Of a stretch of DNA of 64,000 nt, positions 11,829-24,782 are shown in pieces. Origin of the DNA: Orobanche coerulescens. Its lineage: Eukaryota; Streptophyta; Magnoliopsida; Lamiales; Orobanchaceae. Made by a program: the position numbers and the translations under genes. The notes beneath the pieces were generated by a model. That model was not told the DNA's origin and did not search any database. It saw nothing but the letters and a program-made list of their open reading frames with translations. The number at the start of each line of letters is the position of its first letter. The stretch's first letter is position 1. The stretch spans positions 8,417,001 to 8,481,000 of the forward strand of contig CM065804.1 in the NCBI GenBank assembly GCA_033398695.1. Direction: 5' to 3'.

Positions 11829-12465
11829 TCATTTTCTTCTACCTTTAGCCTTATCTCCACTAATAGGACGACTAATTGTTGAAGAATCACTCACTGGAGT
11901 TTCTGGAGTTGATTCGATTGGATCAGAACCATCCTCATAAGTTCTTGATTTTTTTGAACTGCCATGACTTTCTTCAATGTTATCCTCGTCTGAATGCTTA
12001 CGCGTAATTCCATTATCCAATTTCAATTCTCACTTGGGATGGTGACGCATAACTTGGTCAAAAACCTCCCAGTGCGTAAACTTAGATTTTCTGTATAAGG
12101 TTTGAGCCTTTTTCTCAATAACTTTGTTGGATATTCCGCTCCTTTTACGACCATATGCTTCCTTGTACGCACTGGCCCACTTGGTAACATTTGTATTGAG
12201 TCGTTTATAACGACTCCACGGACCTTTCGACGCCCAAATTTGTGTAGTCTGCCCGAGCTTGTTGATACATATATGAAATACGTTGCCATAACGTTTTACT
12301 TTTTTGGTTGGTGCCAACAATTGGATTCTCACTCACCCTACATCAAGAAGACATAATTGTTATTATGTTTTCTTGATTGGTCCAACCTTGTGGACGAGTT
12401 GAAGTGTTTGAGCTTCGAGTGCTTTTTTCAAATCTTTGAGGATATTTTGGAGTTCCAAAATGCAT
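11829..12465 (-). pseudogene. PIF/Harbinger ORF1 (Myb/SANT-like DNA-binding partner), frameshifted
   Basis: Minus-strand pieces in at least three frames follow the plant PIF ORF1 pattern. MHFGTPKYPQRFEKS starts at 12465 and runs through GWTNQENIITIMSS. A second frame gives VSENPIVGTNQKSKTLWQRIS. Then come GPWSRYKRLNTNVTKWASAY, IEKKAQTLYRKSKFTHWEVF and an Asp/Ser-rich tail ending in SGDKAKGRRK at 11829. In this family ORF1 works with the DDE transposase in excision. The frame shifts show it is dead. It pairs with the transposase remnant at 6530-7312. Confidence 0.75.
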
Positions 12466-12715
12466 GATTTCTCTAGAGTTTGGATATTGTCAAGGTTTGG
12501 ATAATAATCTTGAAAGGGTGATTTTTTTTTTTAGGAAAACAAAAACCTGATTGGGATATAGAAAAAGAGAGAAAATGAAATTTTTGGAAATGAAAAATGA
12601 TGTTATTGATATAAAAGAAGAGATGATTGTTGTGTATATAATTATGGCAACAGTTATGTTATTTTACAGGGAATGAGAGAAGTTTTTTTTTAATATAAAT
12701 TATTTATTTTAATAT
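12466..12715. other. AT-rich flank of PIF element, no gene seen
   Basis: Low-complexity AT-rich DNA up to the copia LTR. The five bases AATAT at 12711-12715 form the left target duplication of that copia element. Confidence 0.5.
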
Positions 12716-12940
12716 TGTTTGAGGAGAAAAGTAAAGACAGCAATCAATTGTATTGATAACAATGAATAGAGGGGCCTTTATATAGGCTTTACAAAGAGAG
12801 TCTTTCCATACATAGGATTCTAGTTAAGGTAAGACATCTAACAGTATCCAACTACTTATGGAAGAGTCTAGAACCTACCATAACTCTTATCCCCTACAAC
12901 TAGTATTAGGTAAGACACCAACACGGAAGGATTTCTAACA
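12716..12940 (-). repeat. 3' LTR of minus-strand copia element
   Basis: 225 bp, similar throughout to 19815-20030; shared blocks include CCTACCATAACTCTTATCCC and TGATAACAAT. Confidence 0.85.
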
Positions 12941-13393
12941 CTCCCCCGTGTCGAACGCTAATACTAACATGGTGCACAATGTGTTGCCTCGGTAAAAACC
13001 TTTCCAAGTCAAATAAAACCCCGTGGGAAAACAAAGACTTTGGTGAGGAAAAGAGCGCAACGCACCAACTACAAATGTCGAATCATGTGAAGTATACTCC
13101 CCGAGGTATACATGATACCATTCCATCGAGCCATCTTTAGTTGAGCTCGGATAATCGATACATTCCGATGCTTCTCACATGTTTCTCAAATGTAGATTTT
13201 GGCAGAGACTTAGTGAACAAGTCTGCGATATTCTCATCGGAACTCACTTGTTTCACTTCAATATTCAGCAATTTCTGCCGCCGATTATAGAAGAACTTCG
13301 CGCAATATGCTTGGTATTGTCACCCTTTATGAAACCTAACTTCATCTCGCTTAATGCATGCCGCATTGTCCTCAAAGATGCAAGTAGGGGTTC

Positions 13394-16300
13394 TCAGTAG
13401 TGGGATCTAATCCACACGTTCCTCGTATATGGTCTATGACCGATCGAGCCAAATGCACTCCTTACGGATTCGTGCAATGCAATTATCTCCGCATGGTTCG
13501 AGGAAGTAGCAACTAGTGGTCCGCTTGGTAGATCGCCAAGATATCGCCGTATTCCCAATGGTGAACACATAACCAGCTTGGGAACGTCCTTTATGCGGGT
13601 CCGAGAGATAACCGGCATCAAGAAATCCAACTAACGTGTCGTTAGGATTCTCTCGCATAAGGGGTAAGCTTGCTCGCATTAGCACTTCGTAGTCAAGCTA
13701 CCATGCTTAGTCGCAATATCGAGGAAGATCGATGGTCGGTATGCATCGTCTTCACCTCAACAATTCCTTTCGAATATCACTCTCTTTGCGTAGGAAAGAA
13801 CAATCCAAGGTCACCGGAGCCTTTCAAGTATCGAAAGATGTGTTTTACTCCATTCCAATGCCTTATCGTGGAGCGGAGCTAAATCTCGCTAATGATTCAC
13901 AGAGAATGCGATGTCCGGACGAGTACATTGAGCCGTATACAACAACGCACCGATTGCGCTAAGGTACGGTGTTTCGCTCCAAGGACCTCTTCATCCTCCT
14001 CTTTAGGACGAAACGGATCCTTGTTCATTTCAGGACTTCACCAATCATGGGGGTAGCAAGAGGATGTGCCTTGTCCATGCTAAATCGCCCGAGCATTTTG
14101 TGGACATAGGCGGTGATGAATGAGTATACCATCATCTCGATGTTCTAGCTCTAAGCCCAAGTAATCGAGTCCTCCCGCATCTTTCATCTCGAATTCGGAT
14201 TTAAGGTAGCGGGCCGTTTCATTGACCTCATCTATGGTACCGATGACATTCATGTCATCTACATAGACGGCTATAATCACGAATCCTGCATCTGCTCTTT
14301 TCACGAATATGCATGGACAGATGTCACTGTTCTTGTATCCCTTCCCAACCAAGTATTCACTTAGGCGGTTGTACCACATCCTTCCTGATTGTTTCAAGCC
14401 ATAGAGTGAACGACGCAATTTCACAGCCAGACGCGCTCCGTGGTTTAGAGCTACTTGATTTGGGCCATGAAATCCCTTCTGGGACTTTCATATAGATATC
14501 CGTATCTAGATCCCCATAAATATACGCTGTAACCACATCCATAAGCCGCATGTCAGCTTTTCTGGACACTACCAAACCGACTAAGTAGCGGAAAGTGATG
14601 ATGTCCATAACGGGAGAATACGTCTCCTCGTAGTCAATGCCAGTGGCGCCGCGAGAAGCCTTGGGCAACTAGTCTCGCTTTGTAACGCATGACCTCATCC
14701 TTATCATTGCGTTTACGAACAAAGACCCATTTATGTCCAATCGGTTTAACGCCCACGGTATTGGCTCGATACGCCAAATACCTCACGTTTAGCCATCGAG
14801 TCTAGTTCACCTTGCATTGCATCTTTCCATTTCGCCAATCGGCTCGTTGTTGACACTCAAAGAACCGAGCGGCTCGGCCGTCGTCTTCAATAATTTCTTG
14901 AGCGACGAGTAGGCAAAAGCATCGTCGACTAGCGTGGACGACTGGCCCAATAAGACGTATTCACTGCATATCAGATCGAGATTTCTTTATTTTCCGACAT
15001 CAACAAAGTTTCCGACGCGTCGTCGATTGTTCCATTGTTGATTCGAGGACATATCCGTAGTCGAGATAATCTCGTGACGGAGTCACCGTGTCGATGATGA
15101 GAGGATTTTGTGCCTCCGTTCCTCTTCTCTTTCGAGGTTCGGTATCCTTTCTACCCACCGGCCTCCCCTCTTCGAAAGGTGGATAAGAGCAAGGCGCCTG
15201 GCCCCACCACTAAGGTTGACGCCGGTGGCATCATTCCTTTGGGCCGAACCTTGCCCTATAGCCGACTTCCAACCTTGCAGAACATTCGCACGGAATGGTA
15301 GATCTTGTCACTTTCGCAAAGACGCAAAGCCGTCGGGCATCGAATCCGCAACTTTCTCAAGATCGAGAATACGTTGCACTTCTAGCTCGGATTGAGTCAT
15401 GCGGGATCTTGATGAGGCAAGGAGGGAGCACACTGCATAATTTCTGGCGTTCAATCGAATCGCTCGATTCCTCTCTCCCCTAACGACGGAAGTTTGTCTC
15501 ATCAAAGTGACAATCTGCAAATCTTGCAAAGGAATGATCTCTGTCAAAGGTTCCAAATAGCGGATAATTTTAGGCGATTCATAGCCAACATATATACCTA
15601 ATCGTCTTTGCGGACCCATTTTAGTACGCTGTGGAGGCGTAATTGGCACATATACCGCACAACCAAAAATGCGTAAGTGTGAAATATCAGGCTCATATCC
15701 AGTTACCAACTGGTACGCACTAAACGGTTGATTGGTAGTGGGTCGAAAGCGAATAAGTATAGCCGCATGCAAAATTGCATAACCCCATGCAGAAATCGGC
15801 AAGTTGGTGCGCAATACCAATGCTCGGGCGATAAGCTGTAACCGCTTAATCATAGCCTCGGCAAGGCCATTCTGCGAATGAACGTGGGGGACGGGATGTT
15901 CAACATCAATCCCAATCGACATGCAATAGTCGTCAAAAGACTTTGACGTAAACTCTCCAAAGATTGTCCAATCTTAATGACGAGATTGGGAAGTCGGGGT
16001 GGTTAGCCCGTAACTTGATGATTTGTGCTAGGAGTTTAGCAAATGCAGCGTTTCTTGTGGATAGCAGAGCGACGTGTGACCATCGCGTCGATGCATCAAC
16101 CAGAACCATAAAATATCTAAATGGTCCGCACTGGTTGAATAGGTCCACATATGTCCACTTGAATTCTTTGTAAGAAGCGAATATTTTGTGTTGAGTCTTT
16201 AGCAAAGGACGGAGAGGGTATCAACTTTGCTAGTGAACAGGCTTTACAAAACGATTTATGGGCATTAGAAATTGCCACTAAGCCTCGAGATTTACGAGAG

Positions 16301-16928
16301 ATGCACCGTCAACCTTAATAGGGCGTGCGATCTTTAGTCCTTGATACGGTATCAAGCTCACTCACATCAATGCCGATATCGAGTGGTGCTTCCAATCGCT
16401 TTTCGGACTTGAAAACGGATGACCATGTGAGTTTTTCAAAATGCGAATCATCATGTCGCTATCTGTGGTGACCGAGTCGGTCATGCCATAGTTGGTATGC
16501 TTCTAATCACATATTTCGTGACTCACAAAGATAGATTCAATAACCCTTATTGTAGTCCGGTATAAACCACTACTTAGACTCATAAGTTTCTCGAGAACGC
16601 GCGCCTTCCGCATTCCGCGCAGTAACACACAAAAATTCGTCCCATTCTCACAATGTGTATCAAGGTGATAACCGTTGGCACGGATGTCCCTAAAACTTAG
16701 CAAGGTTCGGTTTGCTCTTGGGGCATAGAGAGCATTTGTGACATTAATATGCGTACCATTAGGTAGCAAGAAATGAGCAGGTCCCCTCCCTTGAATTACT
16801 TGGGAGGAACCAATCATTGTTGTCACTGAGGATATGTATGGCACAATATCCTTGAATAATTGCCTATTCCGAAGAATAGTGTGGGTTGTTCCACTATCAG
16901 CAAGGCACTTAATTTCGCCACGAGACAT
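13394..16928 (-). pseudogene. Ty1/copia protease, integrase, RT and RNase H remnants
   Basis: Protease lies at 16928-16503 (CLADSGTTHTILRN, the DSG active site). Integrase lies at 16205-15933 (YFMVLVDASTRWSHV) and 15922-15308 (HSQNGLAEAMIKRL, IFGCAVYVP, RRLGIYVGYESP). Reverse transcriptase lies at 14668-14357 (ETYSPVMDIITFRYL) and 14424-14080 (SLYGLKQSGRMWYNRL and the catalytic AVYVDDMNVIG). RNase H-like sequence lies at 13685-13394 (VGFLDAGYLSDPHKGRSQAG). Pieces fall in different frames with intervening stops, so no full polyprotein can be made. The part between RT and integrase (14670-15300) is GC-richer and badly scrambled. Confidence 0.85.
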
Positions 16929-17759
16929 CTACAATAAGACATGAAACTCAATTAGTCTTATGTTTAGAGACATAGCGAAAACTCATTTACATCGAGTTTG
17001 GGGAAATTCGACCAAGTTGGTTAGGATCAAAGTTAGCACAATCGGTGGAAATAATTTCCGCGCAGCTTGACCTTTGTTCACTAAAACAGCAATAACTTCT
17101 TCGTTAAGAAGGCTATGGACGAACGGTCAGTTGTTCTGGAAACTAGACTTCCGTATCTTTCTATCCATAGGTCGTGCACTTTCTGGATCATTAAACTCAG
17201 ATCTCAGTGCTCGTTTTAATTTGCTGTTTTGGTATTTCCCTATTGTTGAGTGAAAGAGCAAGGTTTAAACCTTTTCAAAGGTATTATTTTTGATACAATA
17301 CTATGGAAATATGGCCATAGGAGCGTTTAGATACTTTAAAACGCGCGTCTTGGTTTACGATTTATATCTCTACTAATGATCCTTTCGGTAACTCCAACTT
17401 GGTAGACTTGCAGAGAAAGTAGGAATGCTCAGACAAAATGGCCGTTTAAAAACCACCGATTCCGCTTTGAACTCTCAAAGCATAAACAAATACCAAGGAG
17501 GATGCGCTAGTCTTGATCAAAAGTTTTGATGAAATCTTACCAATGTATCAAATTTTTATTTTAACCAAGCAATTCGTTGCTAGCAATTATTTTTGTGATA
17601 AACCAAACATGCTTTCGAGGGGAAAAATAAAATTCATCTTTGCACAATCACAAGAATTAAAAGAATTTTATTCATCATAGCCAACTTTATTACATTCATG
17701 AAAATCCAAAGTAGTTCTCGGAAACTAGAAACAAGACAAAACATAACCAAAGCGTAAAA
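16929..17759. other. Non-coding stretch between gag and protease of the copia element
   Basis: About 830 bp with no coding frame and no recognised motif, between gag and protease, where most copia elements are continuous. It is probably a later insertion or a degenerated gag C-terminus. Confidence 0.4.
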
Positions 17760-18803
17760 CTAGTCAAAGTCGGCAACATCCATATGTTGGTCTTTGTCCG
17801 CAATGGTGAGAGGAGGGATCTCAATATGGTTCACCTCCGTATTCTCATTGTCTACTTCCATGTAATTCGACTCTTGAGCCAAATATTGTTTATAGTGCTT
17901 GTAGTAAGCTTGATGTTCTTTGGCGCTTTGCAATTGCGGTAAGTATGCTTCTTCGATCCGCAAGTATAGCAATTCCCGCCTTCCTCGAGTGGTTCCATTC
18001 CGGCGGCAGAGGCGGCCCACGTGGTCGGGTTCCACTAGGTCCCGTGGCCGAGCCACCTTGCCTCTTCCACACGCTGGAACGACGACCTCGTCTTTCCCTT
18101 GCTTGCTCGAGTCATGCATCCGTGGTGCTTGCAAACCGAGTAGCGTTGCCTTTTCTATTTTGTCGTGGTGCTTTCCGTGGGTAGCCCGATTTACTTCCTA
18201 ATCGGCTTCGTACCACGGGCGCGCATTGCTATTGAGAATAATCTCATGGTGCCTTTCTTTTTCGCGAGGTGGGAGATAAGGTCACTAAAGTTCTTAATTC
18301 TCCCTTCCTCATATGCAACACGCAGCTGATGAGCAATTACACTTGCTCCCACGGGAAACGTGTTAAGAGTCTTTTCGATCAAATCTTGATCGACTTCGAC
18401 ACCACAAAAACCAAGATCAGCCAAGATCGAGGACACTTGATTATAGGCTTCCACATTCGCATAATCCAAAATCGGATTTGCTCCCACAAGTTGCAATGGG
18501 GAAGCGCCGATCATGCACATTATTAAATCGTTGTTCGAGTGTGTCCCATAGTTCTTTAGGGGTTTGTAAGTTCATATAACACTTTTTCAACAACGGATGT
18601 ATATGTCTACGCAAGTAGATCAATGCATTAGCCTTGGTTTCCTCGCTCGGTTCCTGAGCGGTAGGCTCGTTAGAGGGAAAGATGGTGGTAGTAAATCTCT
18701 TACCGACGAACGCCAAGCGAACGTCCGAGACCCACCTATGGTACTCCTTACCAAGATGGTCAAGGATGTCGAACTCCTGATGAACATCGGAGCTTTGTGC
18801 CAT
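17760..18803 (-). pseudogene. Ty1/copia gag remnant with zinc knuckle
   Basis: A frame starting ATG at 18803 reads FDILDHLGKEYHRWVSDVRL, LIYLRRHIHPLLKKCYMN and LWDTLEQRF, a copia gag core. The next frame (18520-18191) continues with LIEKTLNTFPVGASVIAHQL. At about 17930-17980, in another frame, CYTCGSKKHTYRNC fits the CX2CX4HX4C zinc knuckle. Frameshifts separate these parts. Gag normally forms the virus-like particle and the knuckle binds element RNA; this copy cannot make a full protein. Confidence 0.75.
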
Positions 18804-19814
18804 CTACAAGATATAAACAAGAGGAAGTTAGTCTTGTTGATTTTCAAAGGACAATGTAAACGGTCACAATCGATGCTTTTAAAAGCGTGTAACATAACCG
18901 TTACTCGATTTACTTCCCTTAATTGTTGTTTAATAAAGTCGACAAAAACGGCGATATCGATCGCACCTGATACGTGGTGTATGCAAACAACCACAAGTAT
19001 CGACTTTTCAACAATTCCGTGACTCCCCAGACCGTCACACGCTTTTCTTCGACACGCAGAGATACCGACTTCTCTCGCGTCTCATCCACCGCAAAGTAGC
19101 GTGGGAGATAAAGAACCCAAAACCCGTGTCCCCAAAAGAAAAATTCCCAAAAAGGAGAGAATTGAAAAGGGACGAGTCGATAGTTACCTCGATTATAAAA
19201 TTAGGTATGTGTCAGATTCTGTCTTGTGCTTCGATCTACCGGCTTGGTACTGATGCGACGACGTGAAACCGGAGGCGCAATTTTGACGGCTCAAGATAAG
19301 TTGATGTTCGGTTTTGGTCCGAGAGTCTGAACTGGCCTGGTCGGACTGGCCGGCTCGGGCGGCGGCGGGCATGGGCGTGGGCGGCGGTGGCGGCGAGGCG
19401 GGCGGCAGGCTTGGTGGCATGGTCCGGCGGCCTGGCCTGTGGCGGTCGGCGACGGAGGCGGTCCGGCGGTGGTCCGGCTGAAGTGGCTGGACGTCCGGTA
19501 TGAGCAATGGCGAGTAGCGAGCAGTGGCGGCGGCAAGTGAGCGGCAAGCCGAGTGGCGGCAGTGAGCAGCAAGGTTGAGCTAGGTCCGGCGGCGGAGCTT
19601 GGCAAGTGAGCTGGTCCGCGGCATGAGCAGGGCAATGGAGCTTGGCAAGTGAGTAAGGCAATGAGTTTGGCAAGTGAGTAAGGCAATGGAGTTTGCGAAG
19701 TGAGTAGGGCGAGCAAATGGCGGAGCACTGGCGCAAGGCGGCATGCGGACGATGGTCGGGCTAGGCGATGCTCGGCCGATTTTTTTTTCTTTCGCTCGAG
19801 CCACGCCGATAACG
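18804..19814 (-). other. 5' leader of the minus-strand copia element, GC-rich with short tandem repeats
   Basis: Between gag and the 5' LTR. 19320-19760 is GC-rich and contains tandem copies of a word like GGCAAGTGAGTAAGGCAATG (19630-19710). Long frames here on several strands are low-complexity translations and are not called genes. Next to the LTR the minus strand reads TTATCGGCGTGG, a poor match to the initiator-Met primer site. Confidence 0.55.
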
Positions 19815-20030
19815 TGTTTGGCGAGAAAAGAAAGACAAAGAATCAATCAGATTGATAACAATAGAGGCCTTTATATGCGCTTTACAAAGAGAAATTTCTT
19901 CCATACATGTGATTCTAAGGTAAAGACATCTAACAAGATCCAACTACTTGGCCAAGAAATTAGAACCTACCATAACTCTTATCCCCTACAACTAGACAGT
20001 GAAGACACCAACACTAAGGCGATTTTAACA
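19815..20030 (-). repeat. 5' LTR of minus-strand copia element
   Basis: 216 bp, homologous to 12716-12940. Followed on the right by AATAT, the target duplication. Confidence 0.85.
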
Positions 20031-20315
20031 AATATCTATTTATAATATATAGTGGTACGAATAAAAATATGACAAGTGCAACAAAAATAAAAAAAGAGGG
20101 AGAAACTGGACGCCCCAGGGCTCTCGACGCCAAGGTTGGTTAGCATTCCCTTTACACCTTTTTTTTATTTTTTTATTTTATTTAATTTTGTGAAGTAGCG
20201 GGGGCCACATGGTTGAAGTTGGCGCCGCTAAACTCAGAGGTTTTTTGTTTGTGGCTTAATGGCTGAATGGGATGGATGACTTATTCTGGCAGTCATATGT
20301 GGTTATTTGTAGACC

Positions 20316-20466
20316 TGACAAACGGGCGAGCTCGGTCCAAACGGGCCGGGCAAAAAATAAGCGGGCCAAATCTGGGCCGGGCCAAAAAGGCCCGGGTTTT
20401 TTGGGCCAAAAAAATTAAGCCCGTGACTCGCCCCAGGCGGGCTCGACCCGGCCCGCGAGCCTCGAC
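20316..20466. repeat. GGGCCGGGC word-rich interspersed repeat
   Basis: A GC-rich island in AT-rich DNA starting near GACCTGACAAACGGGC and packed with GGGCC/GGCCC words. A related island lies at 25818-25925. Such word-rich segments are common in plant genomes, but I cannot name the family. The SINE at 20467-20605 adjoins it. Confidence 0.5.
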
Positions 20467-20605
20467 TTTTTTTTTTTTTTGAAATATTATTTCTGAATAA
20501 ATATAGCCCTGTGTGAGAGGCTCAACCAAGAAAGTGTTGGTAGGGAGAATCGAACTCATGACCTTTCAGTCTCGCGCTTACCTACTCAACCAACGTGGCT
20601 ACCCT
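20467..20605 (-). mobile_element. tRNA-derived SINE
   Basis: On the minus strand, GCCACGTTGGTTGAGTAGG resembles a tRNA box A and GGTCATGAGTTCGATTCTCC fits box B. A unique body follows, then an A tail (T-run at 20467-20480 on the plus strand). No convincing target duplication was found. It is not a functional tRNA: there is no clover-leaf acceptor, and it has a poly-A tail. Confidence 0.7.
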
Positions 20606-20792
20606 TGCGGGTTATTTTTATCATTATTTAATGATAATATTTAATAATTAATTAATCATCTAGAAATTAATTAATGATAAAGTGATATTACAATTGTACA
20701 ATATTAGTTATTATTTAACATTATTATTTAATATTACAATATTACTGGGATTTTTCGGGGTTCGGGATAGTGCTTGGGGTGACCGTGCCCCG

Positions 20793-20844
<52 letters not shown>

Positions 20845-22245
20845 GATTTAGGATCATATGAGAATGGTTTTTATGTTATGAATTGAGAATAAATCTGGGT
20901 CATCCATTTAATCAAGATCTATGGATCAAATTATTCTTATTTCTTAACTTAAGTATCATTTTCACGAGAACCCATCCCTATATAATATTATATAATTTAA
21001 CGGGGATTTTTTAGGGCTCCCAATTCACTTCCCCATTTCATTTGAATGAGCCGCAACCGACACTCACCAGGCCTCACAGCCGACGACCATCGTCGCCTGT
21101 CGTTTCTTCCCTAGATCCGTGATCGCCGCCGACGCTTGACCACTACTGCAGACCCCATCGTTTGTTTTTATTCACTTGATACGATGCCCCAAATGCAAAA
21201 ACGGGGAACGGAGCGGGGCAGATTTAAGATTTTGTTATGGACGGGATAGCCTCCCCCATTGCGATTCCTAGACTTTTAATGAGGGCTGCTAATCCCCCCC
21301 TTCTGACACCGCCGCCTCCCCCCTCCACTTTTTTTTTCCTTTTTCCTTTTCTATCCTTTGTTTACTTTTTATTGTTTTTGTTTTTCATATTTTAAAATTA
21401 AAAGTTTCTCATATTTTATATATTATTTTAAAATATATTATTAGACAATAAGATAAATAAAAAATATAATATAAAAATATTTAGTCCTTTGCACTTTAGT
21501 TTTGTTTTCTTTTTCTTTTTTATATTCTTTATTTATTTGTTCTTTTTTCTTTGAATTTTTATTTTACTTTATTATTATCAAAATTACAAATTTCTACTTA
21601 CTTATTTATTTTTATTTATATTATTTATGTTTAAAAATAACTACGACGTAATATAATAAATAATAAATACGGAAAATACGATCAACATTGATAAATAAAT
21701 TATTCAATTATATTATCTGGTCATCAAATCTAACAAATATTGTATCATTTCTCCATATGGATGAGCCCATCCTTTGCAATTTTTACTTCTTCTTCACTAT
21801 CTATTTATACTAATTTAGACTGCTAAATATTAAAAATTATTGACATGACAATTCAATAGGTAGTATAGATTAGGGAATTATTTTGTTGCAAGATTTTGAA
21901 ATGACAATTCAACATGTGGATATAGGTTAGGGAACTATTTTGTTGAAAGACTTTGAAATGACAATTCAATAGGTAGATATAGGTTAGTGAACTATTTTTT
22001 TGAAATATTTTGAAATGACAACTCAATTGGTAGCTAATAATAATAATATATATCAAGATAATAATATATAATCTGAATAATAATATATATTATTTGTATA
22101 GATGACTATGTAAATATTTTTTTAAATATAAATATATTATTTAAAAAAATTATAGCCATAATAATACGTTCACAAAGAAATAAAAATAAATATAAAATAG
22201 TGAAAAACTTATCGAAAAAATATCAGTAAAAAAATTGAAAATATT

Positions 22246-22313
<68 letters not shown>

Positions 22314-22398
22314 AAGAAGTGGGAGGGAGAGGGCGTGATTAGCAAAAGAGGGGATTAGATGATCCCCTTTTAATTTGCAGGCATCCACTCTTCTTCAC
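20606..22398. other. AT-rich gene-free DNA with microsatellites
   Basis: No gene is seen. Contents: a (TA)n run at about 20797-20842; a GC-richer patch at 21030-21270 with CGGGG words; a decayed tandem repeat at 21845-22030 of about 55 bp containing GACAATTCAA and TAGGTAG; and a (TA)n(TG)n microsatellite at about 22248-22311. Confidence 0.55.
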
Positions 22399-24782
22399 GG
22401 CGTAAAATTTAAAATATTTTATTATATTAATAATATGTGATTGGATTTCAATAATATTATAAAATTATTAAAATATATGTGAGCCAGTATACACATATAT
22501 ACATATACTATTATTTAATTTAATTTCATTTATAAACTCTTATCATGTGATCTAAGGGCATATGATAGGAAAACCGTAAATTAATTAAGCACCGGCATTT
22601 ATTTTTTCATATAGGACAATATGAGTCTTATATCTAATTTTATAAATAAGAAATTAAATTATGTTTATTGTTACCAACTTTCATTATAGTTGACCCCAAA
22701 ACATTTTGGACTAAGACTCTGATGTTGTTGTTGGTGTATTATCAACTTCTATTAAAAGTATACAATCGATATTCTTACTAATATAATTTTTTTATATGAT
22801 TTGACATTAATGTAATATATTTTACTATTTTATAATCAAAACAAAATAATTCTTAAAAATCAAAATAATTGTTAAAAAGCTACGAAAAAATTAAAAATAT
22901 ATTTTTCTTCAATATTCTTTTAAAAATAAAAGAAATAAAATGAGAGAAAGTTTTTAATTGGTAGATAGTATATAATGGCATAATCTCCTAGCCCCTCCCA
23001 AATTAATATCCATTTTTTAAGATTTTTAAAAAGAGGATTAACGTGGAGATGACACATGTTTCCTTAAATTATTTTGCGACTTTCTTTTAATATTAAGTAT
23101 AGATATGTAAAAGTTCGATATAAAATATATAAACATGACAGTAATCTATATGATCATTGTATATTTGTAATATTTATATTAATATACTAATATAGTTACA
23201 TATCAGTATAGCGAAAGAACGTCATATATTTTTGATAAATATTTAGATTAAAGTCACACATTTTATACTTAATAATATACCATGAGACCCACAATGATAT
23301 TAACTCATTAGGCATAGAGTGATAAAGTATATTATTGTGACGTATTTAAATAAAAATATAACCAACTTATTATATTTATTTATATAATTTTTCTTTTCAC
23401 AAAAAAAAAAATCAATCAAGAAATTATTTTAACTAATAATATATCTTTCTACTGGGAATTGTAAGTCTAACATGTCTATAATTCTTTTCCCAAATATTTT
23501 TAAAATAAAATAACTGAATAATCTAAAATTATTATAAGAAAGTGAAATTGAGGTAAAAATATTAATCTTGTAAAAGAATAAATTTACTTCAAAGAAATTA
23601 TTTGAAAATTATCTGATTTTTGTATTTTATATATAAATAATTTAAAATCAAGATATCTTGTAATAATTATTCAAAAACAACTTATATTCAAAAAGAAATA
23701 TTTTAATTATATATATGCCTAATGAATGTTAAATCAAATATCCTAAAAAGAAGATTAATTTAAAATCTATACTTCTATTAAAAGAGAGTTGTGACACATG
23801 TCACTTTGTAAGTTTTTTGATTTTTTATTTTAAAATAAGATTTATATACAAAGATGTATTCTTAAATTTTCAAAAAAAAAAAAATATTCTAGATATGTAT
23901 TGTGGGAGTTTTATCCATAACTTACACTCATCTACCAATAAAAAAATCATTCCTTTATTTTTTTAGCTTAAAATTTTAAATATTTATAATTTTTTAAATC
24001 AAGTTTAGTTTTAATGAAAAATATATCAAATTAATTTTTATTTCACAATTTTCAACTAGACATCCATATGAATATAATAAATTTGATGGATTTACAATAA
24101 TGACCGATTGCACAAAAAAATTATATTAAGAAAAATATGAATATTTATTTTCGGTAAAATTAATTGATGCAAAATAAAAATATATTAACTCATTTATTGC
24201 TTACATAAAAAATAAATTATGATATTTATTTAACTATAATAACTAAAAATAATAAAGCATACACTGCACACACACATATATATTAAGACTTAATAACATA
24301 TTACTTTCGTCCCCAAAATTTATTCCTATATTTTTTTCGGTATGTCCAGGAAATTTGTTCATATAATGGACACTAATTGACTTAACACTCTGCTAATGTG
24401 GTACTATTTCTTGAATTATATTACACCCCATAACACACTCAATAATTCTTTTATTAATATTACGTTAAATGATACTCATGTCGAAAATCATCAAAAATAA
24501 ATTTAGAGATCGAAAAATTATTTTCTAATAAGAGATTATCTTATGCGGTGCATCGCACCGGAAAACATCTAGTATTAATAATAAAAAATAGAGTTGAGAC
24601 GATAAAACTATTAACTTCTAAACATTGTGAGAAAAATAAAAATAAAAAAGAAAAAAAAAATTGGTTCCCATTAACTCTCATTCAAATGTGTAGGAGTTAG
24701 TATATTTTTTAGAAAAAAAAAGATAATTAATCCAAAAAATCCACATGAGACACGTGTCACTCTCTTTTAATAATAAAATAGA
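22399..24782 (-). mobile_element. Non-autonomous Helitron A (minus), 3' end eroded, interrupted by another Helitron
   Basis: Homologous to 24783-25788 over the shared blocks CCGTAAATTAATTAAGCACCG and TTTTTCATATAGGACAATATG (22575-22640; 24985-25035). Its minus-strand 5' end is TCTATTTTATTATTAAAAGAG at 24782, a Helitron-like TC start. 23766-24572 is a separate Helitron lodged inside. 22688-22738 carries a copy of the RTE LINE tail (ACATTTTGGACTAAGACTC). No Rep/helicase ORF. Confidence 0.6.
23766..24572 (+). mobile_element. Non-autonomous Helitron, complete ends
   Basis: Starts TCTATACTTCTATTAAAAG right after an A. It ends with the hairpin CGGTGC-ATC-GCACCG, an 8-nt spacer and CTAG right before a T. 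This is the canonical Helitron signature: 5' TC, 3' hairpin plus CTRR, insertion between A and T with no target duplication. 807 bp, AT-rich, no Rep/helicase gene. Confidence 0.8.

Larger units (their letters stand above)
12716..20030 (-). mobile_element. Ty1/copia retrotransposon, complete but decayed, minus strand
   Basis: Two about 220-bp LTRs (12716-12940 and 19815-20030), each starting TGTTTG and ending TAACA on the plus strand, flank polyprotein remnants in the order gag, protease, integrase, RT, RNase H on the minus strand. That order is diagnostic of Ty1/copia. AATAT is duplicated at 12711-12715 and 20031-20035. The polypurine tract (CACGGGGGAG on the minus strand) sits beside the left LTR at 12941-12950. 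The LTRs have diverged clearly, so the insertion is old. Confidence 0.9.

Noticed and set aside
13179..13962. Plus-strand frames across 13.2-14.0 kb
   Set aside because: They are antisense shadows of the copia RNase H/RT region.
19193..19846. Several long Ala/Pro/Leu-rich frames
   Set aside because: Low-complexity translation of a GC-rich repetitive leader in the copia element; overlapping frames on the same strand are all open for compositional reasons.
20467..20605. Possible tRNA gene (box A and B)
   Set aside because: A poly-A tail and lack of a foldable acceptor stem mark it as a SINE.
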